Assembly: GCF_900113315.1 (NCBI RefSeq)
Contig: NZ_FOZG01000003.1
Location: 62,001-126,000, forward strand
Length of the DNA stretch: 64,000 nt
DNA from: Sphingomonas jatrophae
Lineage (GTDB): Bacteria; Pseudomonadota; Alphaproteobacteria; Sphingomonadales; Sphingomonadaceae
Reading direction: 5' to 3'
The notes under the pieces were generated by a model that saw only the letters and a program-made list of their open reading frames with translations, made no database searches and was not told the DNA's origin. A program made the position numbers and the translations under genes. Shown here one piece after another: positions 28,299 to 36,560 of the stretch. The first letter of the stretch is position 1. Each line of letters starts with the position of its first letter.

Positions 28299-29057
28299 TC
28301 ACTGTGCGGTATAGCCACCATCAACGACCAGTTCCGAGCCGGTCATGTAACTCGCATCGTCCGACGCGAGGAACGCGACCACCGAGGCGATCTCGTCCGG
28401 CTTGGCGAGGCGGCCGACGGGGGTGGAGGCGATGTAGAAGTCGGTCGCCTCCTTGGTCGACGTCTCGATCAGCAGCGGCGTCTCGACGAAGCCGGGATGG
28501 ACCGAGTTTACCCGGATCGGCAGCTTGGCCGCCGCGAACTCGAGCGCGGTGGATTTGGTGAACAGCCGCACGCCGCCCTTGCTGGCATTGTAGGCGCCCA
28601 CCTGCGCTAGGCCGACCAGCCCCATGATCGACGAGATGTTGACGATCGAGGCGCCGCCCTTCCAGTCCGCCCCGCTTTTGGCCAGCAGATCGCAGCAATG
28701 CTTGGTGGCGAGGAACACGCCGTCCAGGTTGACGCGCAGCGTGCGGTGCCATTCGGCCAGCGCCATGTCGCGCACGCCGCCCGTGCCGCCGATGCCGGCA
28801 TTGGCGACGAGGATGTCCAGCCGCCCGAAGCGCGCCTCAATGGCGGCGACCGCGGCGATCCACCCCGCCTCGTCCCCGACGTCGAGGCGGACATAGCCTG
28901 CCTTGTCGCCCAGGATCGCGAGGTCCTCGTTTGCGGTATCGGGCAGATCGGCGATCATCACCGCTGCGCCGTCAGCCAGCAGCCGTTCCACCACCGCACG
29001 GCCGATGCCCTTCAGCCCGCCGGTGACCAGCGCGACGCGCCCGTCCAGCCGGCTCAT
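28299..29057 (-). CDS. Short-chain dehydrogenase/reductase (SDR 3 of operon)
   Basis: A 252-residue classical SDR. It has VTGGLKGIGRAVVERLLADG, an aspartate after strand 2 (AVMIADLPDT, NAD-type), VANAGIGGTGG in place of NNAG (the first Asn is replaced by Ala), IVNISSIMGL, and YNASKGG. The C-terminal ELVVDGGYTAQ is standard. The start overlaps the previous SDR stop by 4 bp (ATGA). Confidence 0.9.
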   Translation of the reverse strand: MSRLDGRVALVTGGLKGIGRAVVERLLADGAAVMIADLPDTANEDLAILGDKAGYVRLDVGDEAGWIAAVAAIEARFGRLDILVANAGIGGTGGVRDMALAEWHRTLRVNLDGVFLATKHCCDLLAKSGADWKGGASIVNISSIMGLVGLAQVGAYNASKGGVRLFTKSTALEFAAAKLPIRVNSVHPGFVETPLLIETSTKEATDFYIASTPVGRLAKPDEIASVVAFLASDDASYMTGSELVVDGGYTAQ

Positions 29058-29833
29058 ACGCCCATCATCCCGGCGGTCGAGGCACCGTCGATGGCATATT
29101 CGGAGCCGGAGATGAACGCGGCCTCATCGGACGCCAGGAAGGCGACCAGTGCGGCCACCTCCTCCACCTGCGCCATGCGGCCGAGCGGCGCCATGCCGTT
29201 ATAGGCGGCACGCGCGGCGGCGGGATCCTCCTGCTTGGCGATGATGTTCTTGATCATGTCCGTCTCCACGACACCGGGGTGGATCGAATTGGCGCGGATG
29301 GGCGTGCCCTGGTTGGCGCAGTGGATCGCGACCGACTTGGTGAGCGCGATCAGCGCGCCCTTAGTGGTCGAGTAGGCGATGAAATTGCCCATCGGCTTGT
29401 AGGCCGACATGGACGAGTTGACGATGATCGAGCCGCCCGGCCCGCCCGGATTGGCGCGCATCGCGGTGACCGCCGCCTTGCAGGTGAGCATCACGCCGGT
29501 GAGGTTCACCGCCACGATCTGCTCCCACCCTTCGATCGAGATCGATTCCACGCTGCCGTCACCCGCCTCGACGCCGGCGTTGGCGAAGGCGATGTCCAGC
29601 CGGCCATGGCGGGCAAGGATGCGCTCCATCAGGGCAGGCCAGCCCGCCGCATCCTCGACCCTGGCGCGCTCGAACTCGGCGCCCGTGTCGGCGCAGACGC
29701 GGGCGGCGGCATCGGCGTTGGAGCCGGTGAAGACGACGCGCGCGCCCTCCGACGCGAGCCTGGCCACCGTCGCGGCACCGATCCCGCCCGTCCCTCCGGT
29801 GACGAGCGCCACCTTGCCTTCCAGCCTGCGCAT
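29054..29833 (-). CDS. Short-chain dehydrogenase/reductase (SDR 4, first gene of the minus-strand operon)
   Basis: A 259-residue classical SDR: VTGGTGGIGAATVARLASEG, FANAGVEAGDG (the NAG motif in FANAG form), IIVNSSMSAYKPM, catalytic YSTTK, and ISGSEYAIDGASTAGMMGV at the end. The strand-2 end is VVFTGSNADAAARV with no acid, which points to NADP rather than NAD, unlike the three downstream paralogs. Leads the operon transcribed away from the Rieske gene at 29958; the 124 bp between them holds a lux-box-like dyad at 29890. Confidence 0.9.
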   Translation of the reverse strand: MRRLEGKVALVTGGTGGIGAATVARLASEGARVVFTGSNADAAARVCADTGAEFERARVEDAAGWPALMERILARHGRLDIAFANAGVEAGDGSVESISIEGWEQIVAVNLTGVMLTCKAAVTAMRANPGGPGGSIIVNSSMSAYKPMGNFIAYSTTKGALIALTKSVAIHCANQGTPIRANSIHPGVVETDMIKNIIAKQEDPAAARAAYNGMAPLGRMAQVEEVAALVAFLASDEAAFISGSEYAIDGASTAGMMGV

Positions 29834-29889
29834 TCCGCTTCCATCCTCCCTCGACGATCAAACCGTCGCCGCCCTGCCCGGCAGTGTAA

Positions 29890-29909
29890 ACCTATGCTTT
29901 CGGTAAGGT
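29890..29909. promoter_or_regulatory. Lux-box-like 20-bp dyad in a divergent promoter
   Basis: ACCTATGCTTTCGGTAAGGT: outer arms ACCT and AGGT spaced by exactly 12, as in a classical lux box, and followed by G. It lies 57 bp upstream of the SDR operon start and 49 bp upstream of the Rieske start. Only the outer arms are symmetric; function is inferred. Confidence 0.4.
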
Positions 29910-29957
29910 GCCACCCCTCGCCCGCCACGGCATTGTGCCGAGAAAAGCTGGGACGGG

Positions 29958-31286
29958 ATGGCCAGGCGCATGTCGATTGAAACGTTCATGGGTCGCAAGC
30001 GCGACGAATATGATCCCCCGGTGCGGGGCGACCGCATCACGGGCGAGCGCTATTATTCGCGCGAATGGATGAAGGCCGAGTGGGATCACCTGTGGCAGAA
30101 GGTGTGGCACGTCGGCGGCATGCTGAACGACCTGCTCGAGCCGGGCGACTATGTCGTCCACAACTTCATGCGCGAATCCGTCGTCATGATCCGGCAGGAC
30201 GATGGCAGCATCCGGGCCTTCTTCAACTCCTGCCTGCACCGCGGCAACCGCCTCGTCTGGTCCGAGATCGGCGGCGCGGACCTCATCACCTGCTCCTACC
30301 ATGGCTGGAAGTGGGGCAAGGACGGCGTGCTGGTCCACGCGCAGGATGCGGACGACTTTCCGGGCGGCAATCCGTGCGGCAAGGCCAGGCTGGTCGAGAT
30401 CGCCTGCGACACGTGGGGCGGCTTCGTCTGGTACAACATGGACCGCGACGCCAAGCCGCTGGCCGAATGGCTGGCGCCGCTGCCCGAGCAGCTTGCCGGA
30501 TACCAGATGGAGTCGATGCGCCGCGTGCTGCACGTCAGCTGCGAGGTGCCGTGCAACTGGAAGATCATCCGCGACAATTTCAACGAGAGCTATCACCTGC
30601 CGACGCTCCACCCGGAACTGGCGGACATCATCGACGACGACCATCTCGACACCAGTTTCGAAATGTATCCGAGCGGGCATAACCGCATGGTGCAGAAGGG
30701 CTGCCAGCCGTCAGGCCGGCTCGATTTGCCCGATGCGGTTGAGCCGGCGCTGGCCGAGGTGCTGGCCGCGTGGGAGCTGGATGCCGAGCAGTTTGCCGGC
30801 CGCGCGCGCGAGGCACGCAAGGCGCTCCAGCAGGCCAAGCGGGAGCTGGGCAAGGTCCGCGGCTACAAGCATCACGATACGATGACGGACAGCCAGCTGA
30901 CCGATTACTACCACTACACGCTGTGGCCGAACCTGACCGTCACGATGAGCCCCGACGGCTTCCAGATCCTCCGCTCCGAGCCGCATCCGACCGATCCGGA
31001 AAAGTGCATCTTCGACCATTGGTACATCATGCCGGAGGTGCCGGGCCGCACCGAGGTGGTGACGCCGGTCGGCACCGTGCCCTACGACCATGCCGAGAAG
31101 GAAGTCGTGGTCTATGGCACCAAGACGCTCGGCTATGTCGCCGATCAGGACATGTCGATCGCGGTCGGGCAGCAGCAGGGGCTTCACTCGCGCGGTTATG
31201 CAGGCGGGCTGCTGACCAACCAGGAGAAGCGCATCCAGCGGTTCCACGAGCTGCTGAACGACGCGCTGGGCGTGCCGCGTGGCTGA
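29958..31286 (+). CDS. Rieske aromatic-ring-hydroxylating oxygenase, alpha subunit type (1)
   Basis: A 442-residue terminal oxygenase. The Rieske [2Fe-2S] site is C92-x-H94 and C112-x2-H115 (SCLHRGN ... TCSYHGW). The mononuclear iron ligands are H213 and H218 in RDNFNESYHLPTLHPE and probably the Asp in VADQDMSIAVGQQQGL. These enzymes hydroxylate or demethylate hydrophobic rings using electrons from a reductase/ferredoxin; a Rieske ferredoxin is encoded at 38920, no reductase was seen. ATG 29958 has GGGACGGG just upstream; ATG 29970 is an alternative. It overlaps the ThuA-like gene by 8 bp. Single-component alpha-only oxygenase: no beta subunit follows. Confidence 0.92.
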   Translation: MARRMSIETFMGRKRDEYDPPVRGDRITGERYYSREWMKAEWDHLWQKVWHVGGMLNDLLEPGDYVVHNFMRESVVMIRQDDGSIRAFFNSCLHRGNRLVWSEIGGADLITCSYHGWKWGKDGVLVHAQDADDFPGGNPCGKARLVEIACDTWGGFVWYNMDRDAKPLAEWLAPLPEQLAGYQMESMRRVLHVSCEVPCNWKIIRDNFNESYHLPTLHPELADIIDDDHLDTSFEMYPSGHNRMVQKGCQPSGRLDLPDAVEPALAEVLAAWELDAEQFAGRAREARKALQQAKRELGKVRGYKHHDTMTDSQLTDYYHYTLWPNLTVTMSPDGFQILRSEPHPTDPEKCIFDHWYIMPEVPGRTEVVTPVGTVPYDHAEKEVVVYGTKTLGYVADQDMSIAVGQQQGLHSRGYAGGLLTNQEKRIQRFHELLNDALGVPRG

Positions 31287-32037
31287 GGGCGAGGCACGCC
31301 CGGGCGGCGACCGGATCGATTGCGTCCTGATCGCCGGCGGCAAATATCACGACATCGACTTCGCCCGGCTGGAGCTCCTGAAGCTGCTGGCGGAGGATCA
31401 GCGCGTGCGCGTGCGCGTGTTCGAGGATTATGAGAATATCGCGGCCATCGCTGCGGCGGACATGATCGTCAGCTATACGTGCGATGTCGTGCCCTCCCTG
31501 CCCGCGCAGGAAGCGCTGCGTCACTGGCTGCGCCGCGGCGGGCGCTGGTATGCGCTGCACGGCACCAGCTCGATCCTGCGCCTGCTCGACAGCGGCGTAT
31601 GGGATACGCCGCGCTGGGCGCCCTTGTTCATGGACCTGCTCGGCAACCAGTTCGTCAGCCATCCGCCGATCGAGCCCTACCGCGTGCGGATCGCCAATCC
31701 GTCGCACCCGCTGGTCGAAGGGATCGAGACCTTCGACACGACGGACGAGCTCTACCATCTCGAGACGCATGGCGACCTGCACGTCCTGCTCGACGCGGAG
31801 TGCACCGGGCCGGGCACCGGCTTTGCGGAGGCGGCGGACGCGCCGGGCGTCCACCCTGTGCTCTACGTCAAGCGTCATGGCGACGGCGCGGTGCTATACC
31901 TGACGCTCGGCCATTGTCGCGGCCATTACGATCTCCAGCCCTTGATGGACTGGTGGCCCTCGGTCGATCGCTGCGCCTGGGATCTGCCCGTCTTCTACAC
32001 GCTGCTTCGCCGCGGACTGGACTGGGCGAAACCCTGA
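31279..32037 (+). CDS. ThuA-like domain protein
   Basis: A 252-residue protein with the class-I glutamine-amidotransferase-like ThuA fold: CVLIAGGKYHDIDFARLELL at the N-terminus, ADMIVSYTCDVVPSLPAQEA, RRGGRWYALHGTSSILR at the nucleophile-elbow position (here H-G-T rather than a Cys), FDTTDELYHLE, and a C-terminal LYLTLGHCRGHYDLQPLMDW. Starts at GTG 31279 inside the Rieske stop region. ThuA is named from trehalose utilisation, but related domains occur with sugar and catabolic genes and are poorly understood. Tight coupling to a Rieske oxygenase suggests action on its product. Confidence 0.8.
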   Translation: MAEGEARPGGDRIDCVLIAGGKYHDIDFARLELLKLLAEDQRVRVRVFEDYENIAAIAAADMIVSYTCDVVPSLPAQEALRHWLRRGGRWYALHGTSSILRLLDSGVWDTPRWAPLFMDLLGNQFVSHPPIEPYRVRIANPSHPLVEGIETFDTTDELYHLETHGDLHVLLDAECTGPGTGFAEAADAPGVHPVLYVKRHGDGAVLYLTLGHCRGHYDLQPLMDWWPSVDRCAWDLPVFYTLLRRGLDWAKP

Positions 32038-32066
32038 CACGCCCCACCGCCGATCGCACTTGCCAT

Positions 32067-32086
32067 TTCCAAACAAAAGGATAGGT
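32067..32086 (+). promoter_or_regulatory. Weak lux-box-like site upstream of the LuxR-type gene
   Basis: TTCCAAACAAAAGGATAGGT, right arm AGGT kept and left arm TTCC degenerate, ending 50 bp before the regulator's GTG. It resembles the 39331 site at 12 of 20 positions. It could be an autoregulatory site; low confidence alone. Confidence 0.25.
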
Positions 32087-32136
32087 TTTCCGTCCGAGAG
32101 GAAGCTCGACAGCTGATCCAGAAGAGGACGGGGCGG

Positions 32137-32910
32137 GTGCTGACAGTAGAGAATATCGATCGCGTGCGCATCACCGATGCAGCCAGCGTGCGACGCGCGG
32201 CGGAAGCTTTTCGCGAAATCGTTGAACAACTTGGCGATTTCAGGATCGCCGCGTCCCGGAACATCGCGGTCAAGGAGCCGATGGTCGATGCGTCCGGCGC
32301 TATCCTTGCCTGCGACGTGTTCGGCTGGACCGACGACGAGAATGATCGCTGGTGGCACACGGCCCGCCTCGCGCTCGATTCGCCGCTGACGGGCGCCTGC
32401 CGCTATACCAGCGAGCCATTCTGGGCGAACGCGACGGGCGTCTTTTCGAAGCAGACGAACGCCTTCCTGCACAAGATAGACCTGACCAATTTCGAGGCGC
32501 GCGCGCTGGCGCGGGCGGCAATCGTGGTGCCCGTGCACCTGCCCTTCGGTCAGGTCGGCGCGGTCAGCTTCACCTCGCGCGATCGCAGCCGTGACGATCT
32601 GTCGGCGGAGTTCGCGGCGCTGGGCGACGAACTCGGCGTGTACGCGCGGACCTTCGTGTCCACCTACGTGCCGGTGATGTGCAAGGCGGAGCGGCTGCCC
32701 GCCGGATCGCGCCTGTCCAAGCGGGAAGTGGAGTGTCTGCGGTGGGCGGCGATCGGCAAGACCGATCACGAGATCAGCACCATCATCGAGCGCAGCCGCG
32801 CGACGGTGCGCTTCCACATCCACAATGCCTCGATCAAGCTGGACGCGGTGAACCGCAGCCAGACCGTCTTCAAGGCAGCCCAGCTGGGCTATATCGGCCT
32901 GAACAGCTGA
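32137..32910 (+). CDS. LuxR-type transcriptional regulator (solo)
   Basis: A 257-residue protein with an autoinducer-binding-like N-terminal domain (about 20-180; GVFSKQTNAFLHKIDLTNFE, VPVHLPFGQVGAVSFTSRDR) and a C-terminal GerE/LuxR helix-turn-helix, SRLSKREVECLRWAAIGKTD followed by HEISTIIERSRATVRFHIHN and ASIKLDAVNRSQTV. GTG 32137 has GAGGA upstream. No luxI-type synthase occurs in the window, so it is a LuxR solo here. Solos may respond to host, plant or substrate molecules as well as homoserine lactones. It sits in the middle of the catabolic genes whose promoters carry lux-box-like dyads, so it is the natural candidate regulator; this is an inference. Confidence 0.88.
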   Translation: MLTVENIDRVRITDAASVRRAAEAFREIVEQLGDFRIAASRNIAVKEPMVDASGAILACDVFGWTDDENDRWWHTARLALDSPLTGACRYTSEPFWANATGVFSKQTNAFLHKIDLTNFEARALARAAIVVPVHLPFGQVGAVSFTSRDRSRDDLSAEFAALGDELGVYARTFVSTYVPVMCKAERLPAGSRLSKREVECLRWAAIGKTDHEISTIIERSRATVRFHIHNASIKLDAVNRSQTVFKAAQLGYIGLNS

Positions 32911-32954
32911 GCTGCCGACGCGGCGCTCCTAGCCAATTGTAGAGTCACGCCGGT

Positions 32955-32974
32955 CCGCGATTTGCGGCTTAGGT
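32955..32974 (+). promoter_or_regulatory. Degenerate AGGT-type site upstream of the DUF35-thiolase operon
   Basis: CCGCGATTTGCGGCTTAGGT ends 28 bp before the DUF35 start. Its right half, GCGGCTTAGGT, resembles the 41318 site's CGGCTAGGT; the left arm does not fit. It may be promoter sequence only. Confidence 0.2.
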
Positions 32975-33002
32975 AGGCTCAACAAGAGGGAGGGAGCGCC
33001 AC

Positions 33003-33407
33003 GTGAACACACGGCCGATTGCCGCTGGCATCCTGACCGACGAACAGCCGCCGCACCTGATCGGCGGTCGCGACCGCGAGACGGGACGGATCGTCTTTCC
33101 GATGCCCGTCGGCACGGAGGGCGAAGCGTTCGAGCCGGTGCCCCTGGCGCGGAGCGGGACGATCTGGTCCTGGACGGTGCAGCGCTTTCCGCCGAAATCA
33201 CCGCCTTATGCCGGGCCCGAGCCGTTCGAGCCCTATGCCGTCGGCTATGTCGAGCTTCCCGGCGAGGTGATCGTCGAGAGCCGGCTGACCGGCTTCACCT
33301 TCGATCAGCTGGATTGCGGCCTGCCCGTGCAGCTCACCACCGTGCCGTTCGGCACCGCGGCCGATGGGGCCGCACTCCACACCTACGCTTTCGGACCCGC
33401 GGCATGA
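33003..33407 (+). CDS. DUF35 OB-fold protein without zinc ribbon
   Basis: A 134-residue DUF35/OB-fold protein. The N-terminal segment LIGGRDRETGRIVFPMP aligns where zinc-ribbon cysteines normally stand (C-x-x-C-G), but no cysteines are present there; the OB domain follows with GTIWSWTVQRFPPKSPPYAG and AVGYVELPGEVIVESRLTGF. Such proteins partner with thiolase-like enzymes, for example in the steroid side-chain aldolase Ltp2-ChsH2, where DUF35 stabilises the thiolase fold. Its stop overlaps the thiolase start (ATGA), supporting that partnership. Confidence 0.85.
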   Translation: MNTRPIAAGILTDEQPPHLIGGRDRETGRIVFPMPVGTEGEAFEPVPLARSGTIWSWTVQRFPPKSPPYAGPEPFEPYAVGYVELPGEVIVESRLTGFTFDQLDCGLPVQLTTVPFGTAADGAALHTYAFGPAA

Positions 33408-34552
33408 GCAAGGCCTGCATCGTCGGCATCGGCATCCACCCGTTCGGCCGCACTGACGGCATGACCGGGCTCGACATGGGCGCGGCGGCCGTCCGCTCGG
33501 CGCTGGCCGATGCGGGCGTCCGCTGGGGCGACGTGCAGTTCGCCTATGGCGGATCGGATTCCGCCGGCAATGCCGACACGATGGTGTCGCGCCTCGGCCT
33601 GACCGGCGTGCAGTTCATCAACGTCAAAAACGGCTGCGCCACCGGCGGCTCCGCGCTGTTCGGCGCGGCGAGCATGATCGGTGCTGGTGAATATGACCTC
33701 GGCATCGCGGTCGGCTTCGACAAGCATCCGCGCGGCGCCTTCGATCCAAAGCCGGCCGAGTGGGGCCTGCCCGACTGGTATGGCGAAACCGGGCTGATGC
33801 TGACGACGCAATTCTTCGCGATGAAGATCCAGCGCTATATGCGCCAGTTCGGCATCTCGCCCGAAACGCTCGGGCGCGTGGCGGAGAAGAGCTTCCGCAA
33901 CGGCGCGCGCGCGGACCATGCCTGGCGGCGCACGCCGGTCGACCTCGAGACCATCATGCATTCGCAGATGGTGAGCGATCCCCTGACCAAATACATGTTC
34001 TGCTCGCCCGCTGAGGGAGCGGTGGCGCTCGTCCTCGCATCCGAGAAGCGGGCGACGGCGATGGGCGGGCCGATCATCCGGCTGGAGGCGGCGGCGATGC
34101 GCACGCGCCCACCGGCTTCGTTCGAGGTGTTCGCGCCTTCGGTCGATATCGGCGGCGGCACGGCGACGGCGACGCGGCTGGCCAGCGCGGCGGCGTTCGA
34201 GGCGGCGGGGATCGACCCCGGCGACGTCGATGTCGCGCAACTGCAGGATACCGAAGCCGGTGCCGAGATCATGCACATGGCCGAGAACGGCTTCTGCGCG
34301 GACGGCGAGCAGGAGCAGTGGCTGGCCGAAGGCCGCACGGAGCTGAACGGCGCGCTGCCGGTCAACACGGATGGCGGCTGCATCGCCTGCGGCGAGCCGA
34401 TCGGCGCGTCGGGCCTGCGCCAGGTCTATGAGAATGTGGTGCAGCTCCGCGGGGCGGGCGGGGCCCGCCAGGTGCCGGGCGATCCCAAGGTCGGCTACAC
34501 CCATGTCTACGGCGCGCCGGGCATCTCCGCCGTCACCATCCTGTCACGCTGA
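33404..34552 (+). CDS. Thiolase-like protein (lipid-transfer/aldolase type) with altered active site
   Basis: A 382-residue thiolase-fold enzyme starting at ATG 33404, overlapping DUF35 by 4 bp. The nucleophile is kept at C78 (NVKNGCATGGSAL). The usual GHP histidine motif reads GEP (CIACGEPIGASGLRQVYENV) and the second-cysteine region reads YGAPGISAVTIL, so the two residues needed for Claisen condensation are missing. This is the pattern of the SCP2/Ltp-type group that includes retro-aldolases. With DUF35 it could cleave a beta-hydroxyacyl-CoA side chain; alternatives are an unknown acyl-transfer role. Confidence 0.85.
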   Translation: MSKACIVGIGIHPFGRTDGMTGLDMGAAAVRSALADAGVRWGDVQFAYGGSDSAGNADTMVSRLGLTGVQFINVKNGCATGGSALFGAASMIGAGEYDLGIAVGFDKHPRGAFDPKPAEWGLPDWYGETGLMLTTQFFAMKIQRYMRQFGISPETLGRVAEKSFRNGARADHAWRRTPVDLETIMHSQMVSDPLTKYMFCSPAEGAVALVLASEKRATAMGGPIIRLEAAAMRTRPPASFEVFAPSVDIGGGTATATRLASAAAFEAAGIDPGDVDVAQLQDTEAGAEIMHMAENGFCADGEQEQWLAEGRTELNGALPVNTDGGCIACGEPIGASGLRQVYENVVQLRGAGGARQVPGDPKVGYTHVYGAPGISAVTILSR

Positions 34553-34561
34553 GGATCGACC

Positions 34562-35533
34562 ATGCAGTTGAGCCGAGACGAATTGCTGGGCGCCTATCGC
34601 CGCATGGCGACGATCCGCGCTTTCGAGGAGCGCCTGCACGACGAGATCGCCAAGGGCGAGATTGCCGGCTTCACCCACCTCTATGCCGGACAGGAGGCCG
34701 CGGCGGTGGGCGTGTGCGACCATCTGTCCGACGATGACTTCATCGTCTCCACCCATCGTGGCCATGGCCATTGTCTCGCCAAGGGCGTCGACGTGAAGGG
34801 GATGATGGCGGAGATCTACGGCCGCGCGACCGGCACCTGCAAGGGCAAGGGCGGATCGATGCACATCGCCGACGTGCACAAGGGCATGCTCGGCGCGAAC
34901 GGTATCGTCGGCGCGGGCGCGCCGCAGGCGCTGGGTGCGGCACTGGCGGCCAAGGCGAACGGCCGCGGCCAGGTCGGCCTGTCCTTCTCCGGCGACGGCG
35001 CGTGCAACCAGGGCACGACGTTCGAAGCGATGAACATGGCGGTGGTGACCAAGGCACCCGTCATCTTCGTCTTCGAGAACAATCATTATTCCGAGCATAC
35101 CGGCCCCGCCTATGCCACCGCCACGGTGACCGACATCGCCGGCCGCGCCGAGGCGTTCGGGATCAAGGCGTGGCGCGCGAACGGCTGCGATTACTTCGAC
35201 ACGTTCGAGACGATGCGCGAGGTGCTCGATTACGTGCGCGCCGGCAACGGCCCGGCTGCGGTGGAGCTGGATACCGAGCGCTTCTTCGGCCATTTCGAGG
35301 GCGATCCGCAGCGCTATCGCGGCCCCGGCGAGGTCGACCGCATCCGCGCCGAGCGGGATTGCCTGCAAGCCTTCCGCCAGCGCGTGACCGAGGCGAGCCT
35401 GCTCGACCATGGCGATCTCGATGCCGTCGACGCGGAGGTGCTCCGCTTGATCGACGAGGCGGTCGACGAGGCGCGCGCCGCTCCCGTGCCGACGCCCGAG
35501 ATGGTGCTCGAAGACGTCTACATCTCCTACTGA
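34562..35533 (+). CDS. 2-oxo acid (acetoin/pyruvate-type) dehydrogenase E1 component, alpha subunit
   Basis: A 323-residue thiamine diphosphate enzyme subunit. The TPP/Mg motif is FSGDGACNQGTTFEAMNMAV followed by FVFENNHYSEHT; other signatures are GFTHLYAGQEAAAVGVCDHL, STHRGHGHCLAKGVDV and GKGGSMHIADVHKGMLGANG. Its length and motifs match AcoA/PdhA of acetoin-type complexes. With the beta subunit 16 bp downstream it decarboxylates a 2-oxo acid or cleaves a diketone and loads the acyl group onto E2. Placed 9 bp after the thiolase gene, so it probably processes the short fragment released from the main substrate. Confidence 0.9.
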   Translation: MQLSRDELLGAYRRMATIRAFEERLHDEIAKGEIAGFTHLYAGQEAAAVGVCDHLSDDDFIVSTHRGHGHCLAKGVDVKGMMAEIYGRATGTCKGKGGSMHIADVHKGMLGANGIVGAGAPQALGAALAAKANGRGQVGLSFSGDGACNQGTTFEAMNMAVVTKAPVIFVFENNHYSEHTGPAYATATVTDIAGRAEAFGIKAWRANGCDYFDTFETMREVLDYVRAGNGPAAVELDTERFFGHFEGDPQRYRGPGEVDRIRAERDCLQAFRQRVTEASLLDHGDLDAVDAEVLRLIDEAVDEARAAPVPTPEMVLEDVYISY

Positions 35534-35549
35534 TCGGAACCGTTAGCCC

Positions 35550-36560
35550 ATGGCCCAGATGATGATCCGCGAAGTGATCGTGGACACGATCCGCTCCGAG
35601 ATGCGCCGTGACCCGGACGTGATGATGCTGGGCGAGGATATCGTCGGCGGCATGGGCACGGCAGGCGGTCCCGAGGCGATCGGGGGCATCTGGAGCACCT
35701 CCACCGGCCTGTGGGAAGAGTTCGGATCGAACCGCATCATCGACACGCCCATTTCGGAGAGCGCAATCATCGGATCGGCGGCGGGCGCGGCACTGGCGGG
35801 CAAGCGGCCGATCGCAGAGCTGATGTTCGCCGATTTCGTCGGCGTCTGCATGGACCAGATCTGGAACCAGATCGCCAAGTTCCGCTACATGTTCGGCGGC
35901 AAATCACGCTGTCCGGTGGTGATCCGACTGATCTACGGCGCGGGCTTCAACGCGGCGCCGCAGCACAGCCAGGCGGTCTATTCGATGATGACCTCGATGC
36001 CCGGCGTGAAGGTGGTGATGCCGACCACGCCGGCCGACACCAAGGGCCTGCTAACCCAGGCGATCCGCGACGATGATCCCGTGCTCTTCTTCGAGCACAA
36101 GGCGCTCTACGGCGTGAAGGGCGAAGTGCCCGACGGGGATTATACCATTCCCTTCGGCCATGCCCGGCAGGTGCGCGCAGGCGAGCATGTCACCATCGTC
36201 GCGATGGGCATGATGGTCGGCCTGGCCGAGCGCGCCGCCGACCTGCTGGCCAAGGACGGCATCGGCTGCGACGTGATAGACATCCGCACGACGAGCCCGC
36301 TCGATGAGGAGGCGATCCTCGATTCGGTGGAGCTGACCGGGCGGCTGGTGGTGGTGGACGAAAGCCCGCCCCGCTGCTCGGTCGCCGCGGACATCTGCGC
36401 GATGGTCGCACGCCGCGCCTTCGCGGCGCTGAAGGCACCGCCGGAGATGGTGACGCCGCCGCACACGCCCGTGCCCTTCGCGCGCGAGCTGGAGAGCGCC
36501 TATCTGCCCTCCCCCCCCAAGATCATGGACGCGGTGCGCACCGTGCTGGCGTACCGCTGA
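35550..36560 (+). CDS. 2-oxo acid (acetoin/pyruvate-type) dehydrogenase E1 component, beta subunit
   Basis: A 336-residue AcoB/PdhB-type subunit with MIREVIVDTIRSEMRRDPDV, the characteristic MLGEDIVGGMGTAGG, IIDTPISESAIIGSAAGAAL, LMFADFVGVCMDQIWNQIAK and VIDIRTTSPLDEEAILDSVE. It completes the alpha2beta2 E1 with the product of the preceding gene. Its stop overlaps the E2 start by one base (TGATG), so E1 and E2 are made together. Confidence 0.92.
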   Translation: MAQMMIREVIVDTIRSEMRRDPDVMMLGEDIVGGMGTAGGPEAIGGIWSTSTGLWEEFGSNRIIDTPISESAIIGSAAGAALAGKRPIAELMFADFVGVCMDQIWNQIAKFRYMFGGKSRCPVVIRLIYGAGFNAAPQHSQAVYSMMTSMPGVKVVMPTTPADTKGLLTQAIRDDDPVLFFEHKALYGVKGEVPDGDYTIPFGHARQVRAGEHVTIVAMGMMVGLAERAADLLAKDGIGCDVIDIRTTSPLDEEAILDSVELTGRLVVVDESPPRCSVAADICAMVARRAFAALKAPPEMVTPPHTPVPFARELESAYLPSPPKIMDAVRTVLAYR

